Positions 44,577-53,160 of a DNA stretch of 64,000 nucleotides are shown here, one piece after another; within the stretch, counting starts at the first letter, position 1; every line of letters begins with the position of its first letter. The stretch spans positions 124,001-188,000 of the forward strand of contig NZ_AKCS01000013.1 in the NCBI RefSeq assembly GCF_000299035.1, given 5' to 3'. The notes under the pieces were generated by a model. It saw only the letters and a list, made by a program, of their open reading frames with translations. It was not told where the DNA came from and searched no databases. Position numbers and translations under genes: made by a program. The DNA is from Bacillus bingmayongensis. Its GTDB lineage: Bacteria; Bacillota; Bacilli; Bacillales; Bacillaceae_G.

Positions 44577-45881
44577 ATGAAATCATTACAGAAAAAAGAA
44601 ATTTTGCTTATGAGCCTGATGTTATTTTCCATGTTTTTCGGAGCTGGGAATCTTATTTTTCCACCTTTCCTTGGATATGAAGCAGGGGAACATGTGTGGA
44701 TTTCGTTATTAGGCTTTATCATATCAGCGACTGGACTTCCTATATTAGGCGTAATAGCAATTGCTAAAGCGGGGAGTTTTCAAGTACTGGTAAGCCGTGT
44801 ACATGCTTCTTTTGCAATTATTTTTCCTTGTTTAGTGTATGTATTTATCGGTCCCGGTCTTGGTATACCGCGTGCAGGAAGTTTAGCTTTTGAAATGGGA
44901 CCGGGTCAGTTCTTGCCAGAATCGGGTAGTATATTACTACTCATCTATACAGTCATCTTTTTTAGTATTGTATATTGGCTAAGTTTATCACCATCGAAAT
45001 TGATGGGGCTGTTTGGAAAGCTGTTAACACCTTTATTATTATGTATGATCGCTCTTATTTTTATAAAGAGTATGATTACACCAACAGGAGATGTTCAATC
45101 ATCAGTAGGGAACTATGAGAAAACTCCGGTATTTCAAGGGTTTTTAGATGGGTATTTAACAATGGATGCGTTAGCAGCATTAATCTTTGGAATTGTCGTA
45201 GCAAATGCTTTGCGCACAAAAGGCGTGCAAGATGAAAAGATCCTAGCGAAATATATGAGTATGGCTGGTATTGGGGCAGGTCTCTTGTTATCCCTTATTT
45301 ATGTCATTCTTGGATATGTTGGATCAGTAAGTGGTTCGCTAGGGACATTTGATAATGGGGCAAAAGTATTAGCACAAGTTATGACTACACTATTTGGCCA
45401 AGGTGGTATGGTATTATTAGGTATTATTTTTACTGTTGCTTGTTTATGTGTATCGATTGGACTTGTTACATCTTGTAGTCAGTTTTTTGCAGAAGTATTT
45501 CCGAAAATCTCTTATAAAGCGTGGGCTTTTGTCTTAAGTGTCGTTAGTATGATTCTTGCTAATTTAGGATTAACACAAATTTTAAAAGTTTCAGTTCCTA
45601 TTCTTGGGTTTATTTATCCAATTGCTTTAACACTTATTATTTTAGGGCTGTGTCATAAGTATATTAGTAGGTATACGTATATATATCCAGTAACGATTGG
45701 ACTAGTAGCAGTGTTTAGTGGAATAGATATTTTCAATCGCAATGTGTTACTTTCCAAATGGACACCTATATTAGAAAACATTCCTTTGTATACGGAAGGA
45801 GTAGGGTGGATTATTCCGGCAATTGCAGGTGGCTGTTTAGGAATGATTGTAAGCATCCGTACAAAAGAAATAAAGAATTAG
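44577..45881 (+). CDS. brnQ: Branched-chain amino-acid transporter, LIVCS family
   Basis: This 434-residue, 12-TM carrier starts LMSLMLFSMFFGAGNLIFPP, the near-invariant BrnQ N terminus, and contains the GPGLGIPRAGSLAFEMG loop. It imports leucine, isoleucine and valine by cation symport. GAAGGAGAAAG lies before the ATG. A repeat element of family 2 occupies the region immediately upstream. No T-box or CodY site is obvious. A terminator closes the gene. Confidence 0.93.
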   Translation: MKSLQKKEILLMSLMLFSMFFGAGNLIFPPFLGYEAGEHVWISLLGFIISATGLPILGVIAIAKAGSFQVLVSRVHASFAIIFPCLVYVFIGPGLGIPRAGSLAFEMGPGQFLPESGSILLLIYTVIFFSIVYWLSLSPSKLMGLFGKLLTPLLLCMIALIFIKSMITPTGDVQSSVGNYEKTPVFQGFLDGYLTMDALAALIFGIVVANALRTKGVQDEKILAKYMSMAGIGAGLLLSLIYVILGYVGSVSGSLGTFDNGAKVLAQVMTTLFGQGGMVLLGIIFTVACLCVSIGLVTSCSQFFAEVFPKISYKAWAFVLSVVSMILANLGLTQILKVSVPILGFIYPIALTLIILGLCHKYISRYTYIYPVTIGLVAVFSGIDIFNRNVLLSKWTPILENIPLYTEGVGWIIPAIAGGCLGMIVSIRTKEIKN

Positions 45882-45890
45882 TAAGAAAAT

Positions 45891-45926
45891 AAAAACCTCT
45901 TTTCAATTGAAAAGAGGTTTTTATTT
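45891..45926 (+). terminator. Rho-independent terminator of brnQ
   Basis: A fully palindromic stem AAAAACCTCTTTTC / GAAAAGAGGTTTTT with loop AATT is followed by T-rich sequence. Confidence 0.93.
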
Positions 45927-46057
45927 ATGAAATTAAGAAATTTTAAACTGATTCCTCTTAAAAAATGAATAAGCTAATAGTATGATGGATTTGGTGGGTA
46001 ATTTAACCAATTATATGTGTATTACTATTTTAGTAACATGATCAGAGGGGGGAGAAA

Positions 46058-47794
46058 ATGAAACAAGATTTGAACAAAAAAATAGAAGCTCTAGAAATAG
46101 CAATTGATACATTGCAGGAGGCATTCTATGAGTTAAAGGCACAGCAAAGGGCAGTAGAGGCAGACAAAGTTGAACGAGAAAGGGAGCTGAAGAAAAAGGA
46201 GCCTATTGAAAAGAAACCAGAAGTCAGTATCCCTAAACAAAATGTACGACAAGAAGAAACAGTCATTAGTCAAGAAAGTGTGGAGGAACCAAAAGTAAAA
46301 CAAGTAGATATATCTGCGTTTAAGTCTGAACCATTTGACATTATAAAGTTTTGTCAAACATGGCTACCACGTATTTTTGTTGCAATTATGCTACTTGGAG
46401 TCATTTGGCTATTTAAAGCGGGAGTAGATGCAGGATTACTTACCCCAGCAATTCGTATTGTATTTGGCGTAGTGTTATCAGTTGGTTTGTACTATGTAGG
46501 TGATATACAAATAAAACAGGAACGTCAAGCACTAGGATTAGTATTAGCTGGAGGGAGTATTACAGGCATTGTTTTAACGACATTCGCCGCGCATTATTTG
46601 TATCATTTCTTTCCGGCAAGCGTTGCATTTGTATTCAATATTATTTGGATTATACTTGGCATCTACCTCGCTAAGCGATATCAATCAGAATATCTGGCTA
46701 TATTCGTATCTGTAGGAGCATTTTTTGTACCGTTCTTATTAAATAGTACAACACCTAATTCCTACATTTTCTTTGGGTATGAAACTGTATTAACGATTAG
46801 TTTATTATGGTATGCGTATAAAAATCGCTATCAATATTTATATATGGTGTCTTATTGTGTTTCTGTACTTGTAACGTTTGTCTTTTTTGTAATTATGACA
46901 GTGTTACTAGGGAATTTACAAGTGCAATTAACAATTGTGTATGGACTCATTCATATTACGCTTTTTTGGCATATGTTTATTGATAGGAACTTTATTTACC
47001 AGCCTAGAATGGCGCTGTTTAGTGCGAATGCAATCTTCTTTATTTTAGCGATTGTAAAAATTCCAGACTTTACAACATGGGGATTATTGATTAGTACAGT
47101 CGTACACGCTGTAATGTTTGGAATTGAATATATGAAAAATAAAAAGTCACTATTTACCGATCTTTTATTTGGGTTTGCGATGGGATCGTTTAGTTTAGCG
47201 ATTTTATATGAATTCAGTTTAGTAAATGGATCAATTGTATTAATGTTACAAGGGTTCTTAGGTGTCATTACTTCTATGAAATTGAAACAAGAAATTAAGT
47301 TTTATATAAGTGCTGTCATTTATGCAATTGGTATACTTCAGACGCTTGTTAGCCCATTTGAGACATTTATGTCAGCTGCTTTTGTAGCCCATTTAATTTT
47401 AGTTGGAACATTTTATTATGGAATGATGAAAGTGAAACCAATGTTGCAACAGTTTGGGAAATATGTGTATTCGATTACGCTGTATGGCTTTATGGTACTT
47501 GTATTTATTACGATTACTAGAATAGGAGAGGTTCTTTCAACAAACGGAAGTATTATCAGTATATCTGTCTCTCTTTTATGGATGATATATGCTTTAGTTT
47601 CAGTTTGGCTTGGGCGTAATAAAGGAATGAATGAAATATTATACGCCGGACTAGTGGTGTTAGTTGTGACAATTAGTAAGTTATTCTTCTTAGATTTACC
47701 AGAAGTATCGATGATGATTCGTGCAGTATTATTCTTACTTATCGGCGGATTAGGAATTGTTATTTCTAGAATGTTTTTCTCAAAAGAAAAATAA
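46058..47794 (+). CDS. Large polytopic membrane protein, DUF2339-like
   Basis: The 578-residue protein has a charged N-terminal coiled coil (about 1-85, heptad-like EALEIAIDTLQEAFYELKAQ) followed by WLPRIFVAIMLLGVIWLF and some 14-16 closely spaced membrane segments to the C terminus. This layout fits DUF2339 proteins, which have no established function. It is monocistronic, with AGAGGGGGGAG before the ATG and a terminator after it. Confidence 0.8.
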   Translation: MKQDLNKKIEALEIAIDTLQEAFYELKAQQRAVEADKVERERELKKKEPIEKKPEVSIPKQNVRQEETVISQESVEEPKVKQVDISAFKSEPFDIIKFCQTWLPRIFVAIMLLGVIWLFKAGVDAGLLTPAIRIVFGVVLSVGLYYVGDIQIKQERQALGLVLAGGSITGIVLTTFAAHYLYHFFPASVAFVFNIIWIILGIYLAKRYQSEYLAIFVSVGAFFVPFLLNSTTPNSYIFFGYETVLTISLLWYAYKNRYQYLYMVSYCVSVLVTFVFFVIMTVLLGNLQVQLTIVYGLIHITLFWHMFIDRNFIYQPRMALFSANAIFFILAIVKIPDFTTWGLLISTVVHAVMFGIEYMKNKKSLFTDLLFGFAMGSFSLAILYEFSLVNGSIVLMLQGFLGVITSMKLKQEIKFYISAVIYAIGILQTLVSPFETFMSAAFVAHLILVGTFYYGMMKVKPMLQQFGKYVYSITLYGFMVLVFITITRIGEVLSTNGSIISISVSLLWMIYALVSVWLGRNKGMNEILYAGLVVLVVTISKLFFLDLPEVSMMIRAVLFLLIGGLGIVISRMFFSKEK

Positions 47795-47808
47795 TGAATG
47801 AAAAGAAG

Positions 47809-47843
47809 CGCGGCCATTTCATTTGAAATGACCGCGTTTTTTT
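47809..47843. terminator. Terminator between the DUF2339 and permease genes
   Basis: Arms CGCGGYCATTTCA / TGAAATGRCCGCG (one mismatch) are followed by seven T; it can serve both convergent genes. Confidence 0.88.
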
Positions 47844-49236
47844 AAACAACTTTTGAAGAGGACGCTGGTTTATCTGTTTTATGAAAACCTTTCATATAAT
47901 ATACGATGACCAATGCAATTAACCAAATCGGACCAACAATTAATGCGATTCGTGTATCCTCTGAATAAGCCATAATTCCTAATACTAATATAAGGAAACC
48001 GAGTGAAAAATAAGAACTTAACGGATACAACGGCATTTTATACGTTAAGTTTTGCTTAGCTTGTGCTGGTAATCCTTTGCGGAATTGGATTTGGGCAACT
48101 AATATGATTCCCCATGTCCAAATTGCGCCAAACGTTGAAATACTAGTAAGCCATGTAAATACTTTTGCAGGAACAAGGTAATTTAAAATAACACCAACAA
48201 GTAAGACTAAGGAAGTCGCAATAATTCCGTTACTTGGAATGCCATTTTTATTTAAACGGCCGAATTTTTCAGGTGCCTTTTTCTGCTGCGCCAATGTAAA
48301 TAACATACGTCCTGTACTAAATAAACCACCATTGCACGAAGAAAGAGCTGCCGTTAAGACAACAAAGTTAATGATCCCCGCTGCTTTTGCTATACCAATT
48401 TGTTGGAATGTTAATACAAACGGGCTTCCTTTATCTCCAAGCTCATTCCATGGATAAATTGCCATCATAACAAATAAGGCTCCAACATAGAACAGTAAAA
48501 TACGCCAAAATACGTTATCAATTGCTTTTGCGAGTGTTTTCTTTGGATTTTGTGCTTCACCAGCAGTGACACCGATAAGCTCGACTCCTAAATAAGCAAA
48601 TAAAACCATTTGTAAGGAAAGAAGTAACCCAGAAAAACCATTTGGGAACCAGCCACCATGTGACCAAAGATTTGAAATTCCAGTAGCGATACCATCATTT
48701 CCAAATCCAAATAGAATAATGCCTGTCCCAACTACAAACATACTGATAATTGTGACAATTTTAATTAAAGCAAACCAAAATTCAAGTTCACCAAATACCT
48801 TTACAGATAAAAAATTAAATGCACTCATTAATACTAGAGCCATTAATGCCCAAATCCAGCGCGGGATATCTGGGAACCAAAATTCCATATAAATACCAGC
48901 GGCAGTAATTTCCGCCATACAAGTAATAACCCATAAAAACCAATAGTTCCAGCCGGTGATATAACCTGCTAACGGTCCTAAATAATCATGTGCATATTTA
49001 CTAAAAGAACCAGCAACTGGTTGTTCAATCGCCATTTCACCAAGAGCACGCATAATGAAGAAGATAACGAGTCCAGCAATCATATAGGCTAGTAAAATAG
49101 AAGGTCCAGCTAGTTTGATAGCGGAAGCAGACCCTAAAAATAGCCCTACTCCAATAGCGGATCCAAGAGACATCAATGTGATGTGTCGTTGTTTTAGACC
49201 GCGGTTTAAAGTTCCTGATTTGTTTGTGTGTTGCAT
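47842..49236 (-). CDS. Amino-acid permease, APC superfamily (AAT family, AlaP/GabP-like)
   Basis: This 464-residue, 12-TM permease begins with the conserved GLKQRHITLMSLGSAIGVG segment and contains IKLAGPSILLAYMIAG and LFAYLGVELIGVTAGEAQNP. It imports a neutral amino acid or GABA by proton symport; exact substrate uncertain. CAAGGAGGC precedes the ATG. It differs clearly from the two closely related permeases at 10298 and 60471. Confidence 0.92.
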   Translation of the reverse strand: MQHTNKSGTLNRGLKQRHITLMSLGSAIGVGLFLGSASAIKLAGPSILLAYMIAGLVIFFIMRALGEMAIEQPVAGSFSKYAHDYLGPLAGYITGWNYWFLWVITCMAEITAAGIYMEFWFPDIPRWIWALMALVLMSAFNFLSVKVFGELEFWFALIKIVTIISMFVVGTGIILFGFGNDGIATGISNLWSHGGWFPNGFSGLLLSLQMVLFAYLGVELIGVTAGEAQNPKKTLAKAIDNVFWRILLFYVGALFVMMAIYPWNELGDKGSPFVLTFQQIGIAKAAGIINFVVLTAALSSCNGGLFSTGRMLFTLAQQKKAPEKFGRLNKNGIPSNGIIATSLVLLVGVILNYLVPAKVFTWLTSISTFGAIWTWGIILVAQIQFRKGLPAQAKQNLTYKMPLYPLSSYFSLGFLILVLGIMAYSEDTRIALIVGPIWLIALVIVYYMKGFHKTDKPASSSKVV

Positions 49237-49430
49237 AAGAAGCCTCCTTGTAGGATGAAAAAGTTTGAATACGTTTGCATAAAGTGTAACTATTTTAAAT
49301 TATAAAACATTTCTGTCTGTTGTGCTACAAAAACAAATGGTATTTAACTGTACTATATCTATGTTCTTGTAAAACAATCTCTTTGTTTAGTAGTGAGTGA
49401 AGAATGATTTGCTGATATATAAACCCATTT

Positions 49431-49562
49431 AAGTCGTGGCTATGAAGAACAAAAGATGATCTGCACTCATTTATCTCTTTGTTTTCACATGGCTTGGGGC
49501 TAAAAAAGGATCTGACCGTTCCTATGCATGGCCGGATGCTCTTTCCCACCTAAAAAGGAAAG
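49431..49562 (+). repeat. Structured intergenic repeat, family 1, copy C
   Basis: Segments in order: GTCGTGGCTATGAAGAAC, GATCTGCACTCATTTATCTC, TTCACATGGCTTGGGGCTAA, GGATCTGACCGTTCCTATGC, GCCGGATGCTCTTTCCCACC, TAAAAAGGAAAG. It is followed 8 bases later by copy D. Confidence 0.88.
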
Positions 49563-49570
49563 TATATAAA

Positions 49571-49699
49571 TCGCGGCTATGTAAATGAAAGCAGACCTTC
49601 ACTTATTTTCTCTTTTTGTTTCACATGGCATGTGGCTAAAAAGGGATCTGACCGTTGCTATGCATGGTCAGATGCTCTTTCCCATTTAAAAAGAAAGGT
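49571..49699 (+). repeat. Structured intergenic repeat, family 1, copy D
   Basis: Same order as copy C. Here the core forms a perfect hairpin, ATCTGACC / GGTCAGAT around GTTGCTATGCAT. Shared flanks are TCGCGGCTATG at the left and TTTAAAAAGAAAGG at the right. Confidence 0.88.
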
Positions 49700-49856
49700 T
49701 TTCAATTTGTCAGACCTAAACTTAAAATTCGAAGTATTACCCAATATATTGACTCTTTTTTTTATTGGTTGGTAAGATTAAGTATTACATTTTCTCGCAT
49801 AATAGTAAGAAAAGAATGTGTGATAATAATTCATTGTGTAGGAAGGGTACCTAAGT

Positions 49857-51158
49857 ATGTTTCAATTACAAAAGTATAACACTTCTGTGAAGCAAGAGAT
49901 TTTAGCTGGCATCACAACATTTTTTACATTTGCGTACATTCTTGTCATCAATCCGAAAATATTATCTGATGCAGGTGTACCATTTGATCAAGCATTTACG
50001 GCAACCATTATTGCAACAGTTGTCGGAACATTATGTATGGCGTTTTTAGCAAATTATCCAATTGTCATTGCTCCAGCAATGGGGATGAATGCATATTTTG
50101 CTTATTCTGTTGTACAGCAAGCAGAAGGCATTACATATGTTATTGCGTTTTCAGCAGTATTTGTCACAGGTATTATTTTTCTTTTACTATCTTTCACATC
50201 ATTTCGTCAAAAGCTGATTGTAGCAATTCCAGATAGTTTAAAACAGGCGATTACGGGTGGAATAGGGCTATTTATTGCTTTTATTGGTCTTCGCCTATCA
50301 GGCATTATTGTTGATCATCCATCTAATTTAGTTACAATCGGAAACTTTCATTCACCAGCTGTTATTTTAACACTAATTGGTTTAGTTTTAGCAGCAGTGT
50401 TAATGGCATTACGTGTGAGTGGTGCGCTGTTTATTAGTATGATTGTGACAGGCGCCATTGCCTTTTTTACAGGTCAACTTAAGTTTGAGGATAAAATTAC
50501 AGCTATTCCTCATTTACCAAAGGGAATTATTGTTTCAAATCCGATGACCGCATTTTCTGATGTAATTGAATATGGGTTATACGGCGTTGTTTTTTCATTC
50601 TTACTTGTACTTTTATTTGATACAACAGGAGCTTTGCTTGGTCTAATTAAACAAGCTGGTTTAAATACAGATAACGCTGAAAAACGTTTCGGTAAAGCAT
50701 TTATTGCCGATGCAATCGGTGGTACAACAGGAGCAGTGTTTGGGACAAGCCCAACAGCAGCAACGATTGAATCATCAGCGGGAATTGCAGCAGGTGGTAA
50801 AACAGGGTTAACAGGTATTGTAGTAATCTGCTTAACGATCGTTACTGCATTTTTCAGTCCTGTTGTTTCCTCATTATCAAGTGTGGCAGCAATTACAGCT
50901 CCCTCATTAATTATAGTTGGTAGTTTAATGGCACAAAGCATAAGAGACATTAACTGGAGTGAATTTGAAGATGCATTACCAGCATTTTTAATTTTCGTAG
51001 GGATTCCGTTAACATCTAGCATTGCGAACGGAATTGCACTTGGTTTTTTAATTTATCCTATCTTAAAGATTGTAAAAGGAAAAGGGATGGAAGTTCATCC
51101 GCTTCTGTATTTCTTTGCAATTTTATTTGGATGTCATTTATTCTTATATATAGTATAG
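49857..51158 (+). CDS. Purine (hypoxanthine/guanine-type) permease, NCS2 AzgA family
   Basis: The 433-residue transporter has the AzgA-type N terminus EILAGITTFFTFAYILVINP and APAMGMNAYFAYSVV, with a second half containing GGTTGAVFGTSPTAATIESSAG. It imports hypoxanthine, guanine or adenine by proton symport, like PbuG/PbuO of B. subtilis. GGAAGGG lies 9 bases before the ATG. No G-box riboswitch is recognisable upstream, in contrast to pbuG of B. subtilis. Confidence 0.9.
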   Translation: MFQLQKYNTSVKQEILAGITTFFTFAYILVINPKILSDAGVPFDQAFTATIIATVVGTLCMAFLANYPIVIAPAMGMNAYFAYSVVQQAEGITYVIAFSAVFVTGIIFLLLSFTSFRQKLIVAIPDSLKQAITGGIGLFIAFIGLRLSGIIVDHPSNLVTIGNFHSPAVILTLIGLVLAAVLMALRVSGALFISMIVTGAIAFFTGQLKFEDKITAIPHLPKGIIVSNPMTAFSDVIEYGLYGVVFSFLLVLLFDTTGALLGLIKQAGLNTDNAEKRFGKAFIADAIGGTTGAVFGTSPTAATIESSAGIAAGGKTGLTGIVVICLTIVTAFFSPVVSSLSSVAAITAPSLIIVGSLMAQSIRDINWSEFEDALPAFLIFVGIPLTSSIANGIALGFLIYPILKIVKGKGMEVHPLLYFFAILFGCHLFLYIV

Positions 51159-51193
51159 AAAAGGGTATTCCTTGTAGGAAGTGCCCTTTTTTT
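51158..51193 (+). terminator. Rho-independent terminator of the purine permease gene
   Basis: Arms AAAGGG.ATTCC / GGAA..GCCCTTT with a small internal mismatch are followed by a T run. Confidence 0.8.
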
Positions 51194-51335
51194 GTGTATA
51201 ATAAAGTGAAAGTTCGATTTGTAGGAACCTAGCATGAATCATGAAGAATGAAAAAGAAATTTAATTGATATGTAATTTATAAATTGAATAATGTAATGTA
51301 TATGTTACAATTGATAGTGAAGGAGGAGACATGGA

Positions 51336-51536
51336 TTGGCTGTAAGTAAAATAAAAGTCGCTCGTGTTCAGTTGGATTTAACACAACAACAATTAGCGGA
51401 AAAAGTAGGGGTTACAAGGCAAACGATTAGTTTAATTGAAAAAGGGAAGTATAATCCTTCTTTAGAGTTATGTTTGAATATTTGTTATACGTTACACCAA
51501 ACGTTAAATGATTTATTTTGGGAGGATAAGGAGTGA
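51336..51536 (+). CDS. XRE-family small regulator (second XRE-membrane pair)
   Basis: This 66-residue helix-turn-helix protein (LDLTQQQLAEKVGVTRQTISLIEKG) starts at TTG 51336, 6 bases after AGGAGGAGA. An out-of-frame ATG at 51331 would give only four codons. It is followed 9 bases later by a membrane-protein gene, repeating the arrangement at 41078-41762. The target is unknown. Confidence 0.88.
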   Translation: MAVSKIKVARVQLDLTQQQLAEKVGVTRQTISLIEKGKYNPSLELCLNICYTLHQTLNDLFWEDKE

Positions 51537-51545
51537 AGGATATCA

Positions 51546-51980
51546 ATGAGGATTGTAAAAGATGAACGCTTAATGATTGAAAGATTAAAACATACTAGAA
51601 TTGCATTTGTCTTACAAAATTTAGCGATATTAGGTATTATTTTTTATCGTTATGTTATACAAGGAACGGGTTATGATGGGATTTCGGATTTACTTATGCT
51701 ATTTATGAGCGGTATTGTAATAATCAACTTTTTAAACTTAAAACAGTCAGTAGAAGTGTATGAAGGTACAGAGCGAGTAAAACGTAGCTATTTTCTCAAA
51801 TTGTTATTGATTCCTATTATACTTGCAATTGTGATTATGGGAATTAATATGATTGTAACACCAGATGCATCTCTAAAGGACACAGGACTAATTGCTCTTG
51901 TTTTATTTCTTTGTTTCTTGGTTCCTTCTTTATATGCGTATAGATATAGAAGAACAATAAGAGCTGAAGAAGACGAATAA
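51546..51980 (+). CDS. Membrane protein paired with the second XRE regulator
   Basis: The 144-residue protein has four hydrophobic segments. Near the N terminus is DERLMIERLKHTRIAFVLQN, a DER-containing motif similar in kind to the one in the other pair, though here it precedes the first helix. No characterised function. It is likely co-expressed with, and possibly controlling, the upstream regulator. A terminator follows. Confidence 0.8.
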   Translation: MRIVKDERLMIERLKHTRIAFVLQNLAILGIIFYRYVIQGTGYDGISDLLMLFMSGIVIINFLNLKQSVEVYEGTERVKRSYFLKLLLIPIILAIVIMGINMIVTPDASLKDTGLIALVLFLCFLVPSLYAYRYRRTIRAEEDE

Positions 51981-51985
51981 AGCAT

Positions 51986-52020
51986 AGAAAAACCTTCCAC
52001 GCATATGAAAGGTTTTTTCT
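51986..52020. terminator. Terminator shared by convergent membrane-protein genes
   Basis: Arms AGAAAAACCTT / AAGGTTTTTTCT extended by CA/TG pairs have T tracts on both strands. Confidence 0.85.
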
Positions 52021-52027
52021 ATATCTT

Positions 52028-52303
52028 TTAAAGAGAAAATATAAAGAATCCTCCGCAAATTATAAATAATACAAACCCTAAAATAAAGGGTGTACTAATA
52101 ATTCCTAGCAAAATAAATGGTCTCCCTCTATATACTTCATATCCTCCCCAAGATAATAAAGAGATTCCTACAATAATAAATGAAATCTCAATCCAACGAA
52201 TAAGAATTCCAAATAATATGATGAGAGCTAGAAATGTAACTGCAAAGCCAATCATCCATTGTTGAAAAGGACGAGGTTTTTTAGATGAGTTTGTATTACT
52301 CAT
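52028..52303 (-). CDS. Small membrane protein (91 residues)
   Basis: The protein has a charged, Ser/Lys-rich N terminus (MSNTNSSKKPRPFQQW) and three hydrophobic segments, with GYEVYRGRPFILLG between the second and third. AGGAGGT lies 8 bases before the ATG, so it is well translated. I recognise no family. It is convergent with the second XRE-membrane pair and divergent from the Lgt paralogue. Confidence 0.75.
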   Translation of the reverse strand: MSNTNSSKKPRPFQQWMIGFAVTFLALIILFGILIRWIEISFIIVGISLLSWGGYEVYRGRPFILLGIISTPFILGFVLFIICGGFFIFSL

Positions 52304-52404
52304 GGAATACCTCCTGAAAATTCGGAATTGTTTTATAACAAGTGTTATTTTACAATATATGTATTACTAAAGATAGATAATAGACGTAAGAAAGGTATAA
52401 TCTT

Positions 52405-53160
52405 ATGGATTTTCCAATTTATTTACATTTGTTTGGGGTGAAACTACATCCTCATGCTATTTTTGAATTACTCGGTATGTTTCTTGGGTTTCGTTATTAT
52501 TTAAAAAGTCGGCGAAAAGAGAAGATTCCAGAAGTGAAAGCGCTATTTATCTTTTTAGGTGCTATATTTGGTGCCTTTCTTGGGGCGATTCTTTTGGCAA
52601 CACTGGAGCATCTTTTGCAGGTCCAGAAAGTAATAGGAGAGAATGGCTGGCAAGGGTTAATTCAGGGGAAAACAATTGTAGGCGGTTTGCTAGGTGGGCT
52701 TATTGGTGTAGAAAGTGTGAAGAAAATAGTCGGCCATACAGAATCAACAGGTGATGATATGGTTATTCCTCTGGCACTAGGAATTGCAATTGGTAGAATT
52801 GGTTGTTTTTTAACTGGTATTGGAGATGAAACGGTGGGTATACGAACAACATGGCTAGTTGGAATCAATTTTGGTGATGGAATACTACGGCACCCAACAC
52901 AATTATATGAAATTATCTATTTATTTATTGTTATGATTTGCTGTATTTGGCTGAGTAGACATAAACCGTGGGAAGGATTCGTTTTTCAAATTTTTATGTT
53001 GGCATACTTAAACTTCCGCTTTTTGGTTGAATGGCTTAAGCCAACAGATAAATTATATGTGCATTTGAGTGCGATTCAATGGGCTTGTATTCTTGGTGTT
53101 TGTTATTATGTTGTGCTAGTCATGAAAAAGAGAAGAGGGGAAAGACAACATGCCGAATAG
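52405..53160 (+). CDS. Prolipoprotein diacylglyceryl transferase paralogue (Lgt family)
   Basis: This 251-residue membrane protein has the Lgt fold: GLLGGLIGVESVKK, the signature GRIGCFLTGIGDETVG in place of the canonical GRxGNFxNxExxG, and the conserved HPTQLYE. It keeps the framework but has changed positions in the Lgt signature, so it is probably a divergent paralogue rather than the housekeeping enzyme. Its last 11 bases overlap a disrupted radical-SAM gene. In related genomes such Lgt-like genes sit beside this radical-SAM family, so they probably formed a lipid-modification pair that is now broken. Confidence 0.85.
   Translation: MDFPIYLHLFGVKLHPHAIFELLGMFLGFRYYLKSRRKEKIPEVKALFIFLGAIFGAFLGAILLATLEHLLQVQKVIGENGWQGLIQGKTIVGGLLGGLIGVESVKKIVGHTESTGDDMVIPLALGIAIGRIGCFLTGIGDETVGIRTTWLVGINFGDGILRHPTQLYEIIYLFIVMICCIWLSRHKPWEGFVFQIFMLAYLNFRFLVEWLKPTDKLYVHLSAIQWACILGVCYYVVLVMKKRRGERQHAE

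Larger units (their letters stand above)
49237..49856. other. Intergenic region with two tandem repeat copies
   Basis: This 620-base gap between divergent permease genes carries two family-1 repeats in tandem (49431-49562 and 49571-49699). Around them is AT-rich sequence. No purine-riboswitch core was found upstream of the purine permease gene. Confidence 0.7.

Noticed and set aside
49325-49549. 74-codon minus-strand frame in the purine permease upstream region
   Set aside because: It covers the antisense of repeat copy C, lacks a Shine-Dalgarno site and has no recognisable domain.
49700-49856. Purine riboswitch upstream of the NCS2 permease
   Set aside because: The conserved core of the G-box/purine aptamer and its two kissing loops could not be found.
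49655-49879. 74-codon plus-strand frame before the purine permease
   Set aside because: It starts inside repeat copy D and overlaps the real permease start; no ribosome-binding site.
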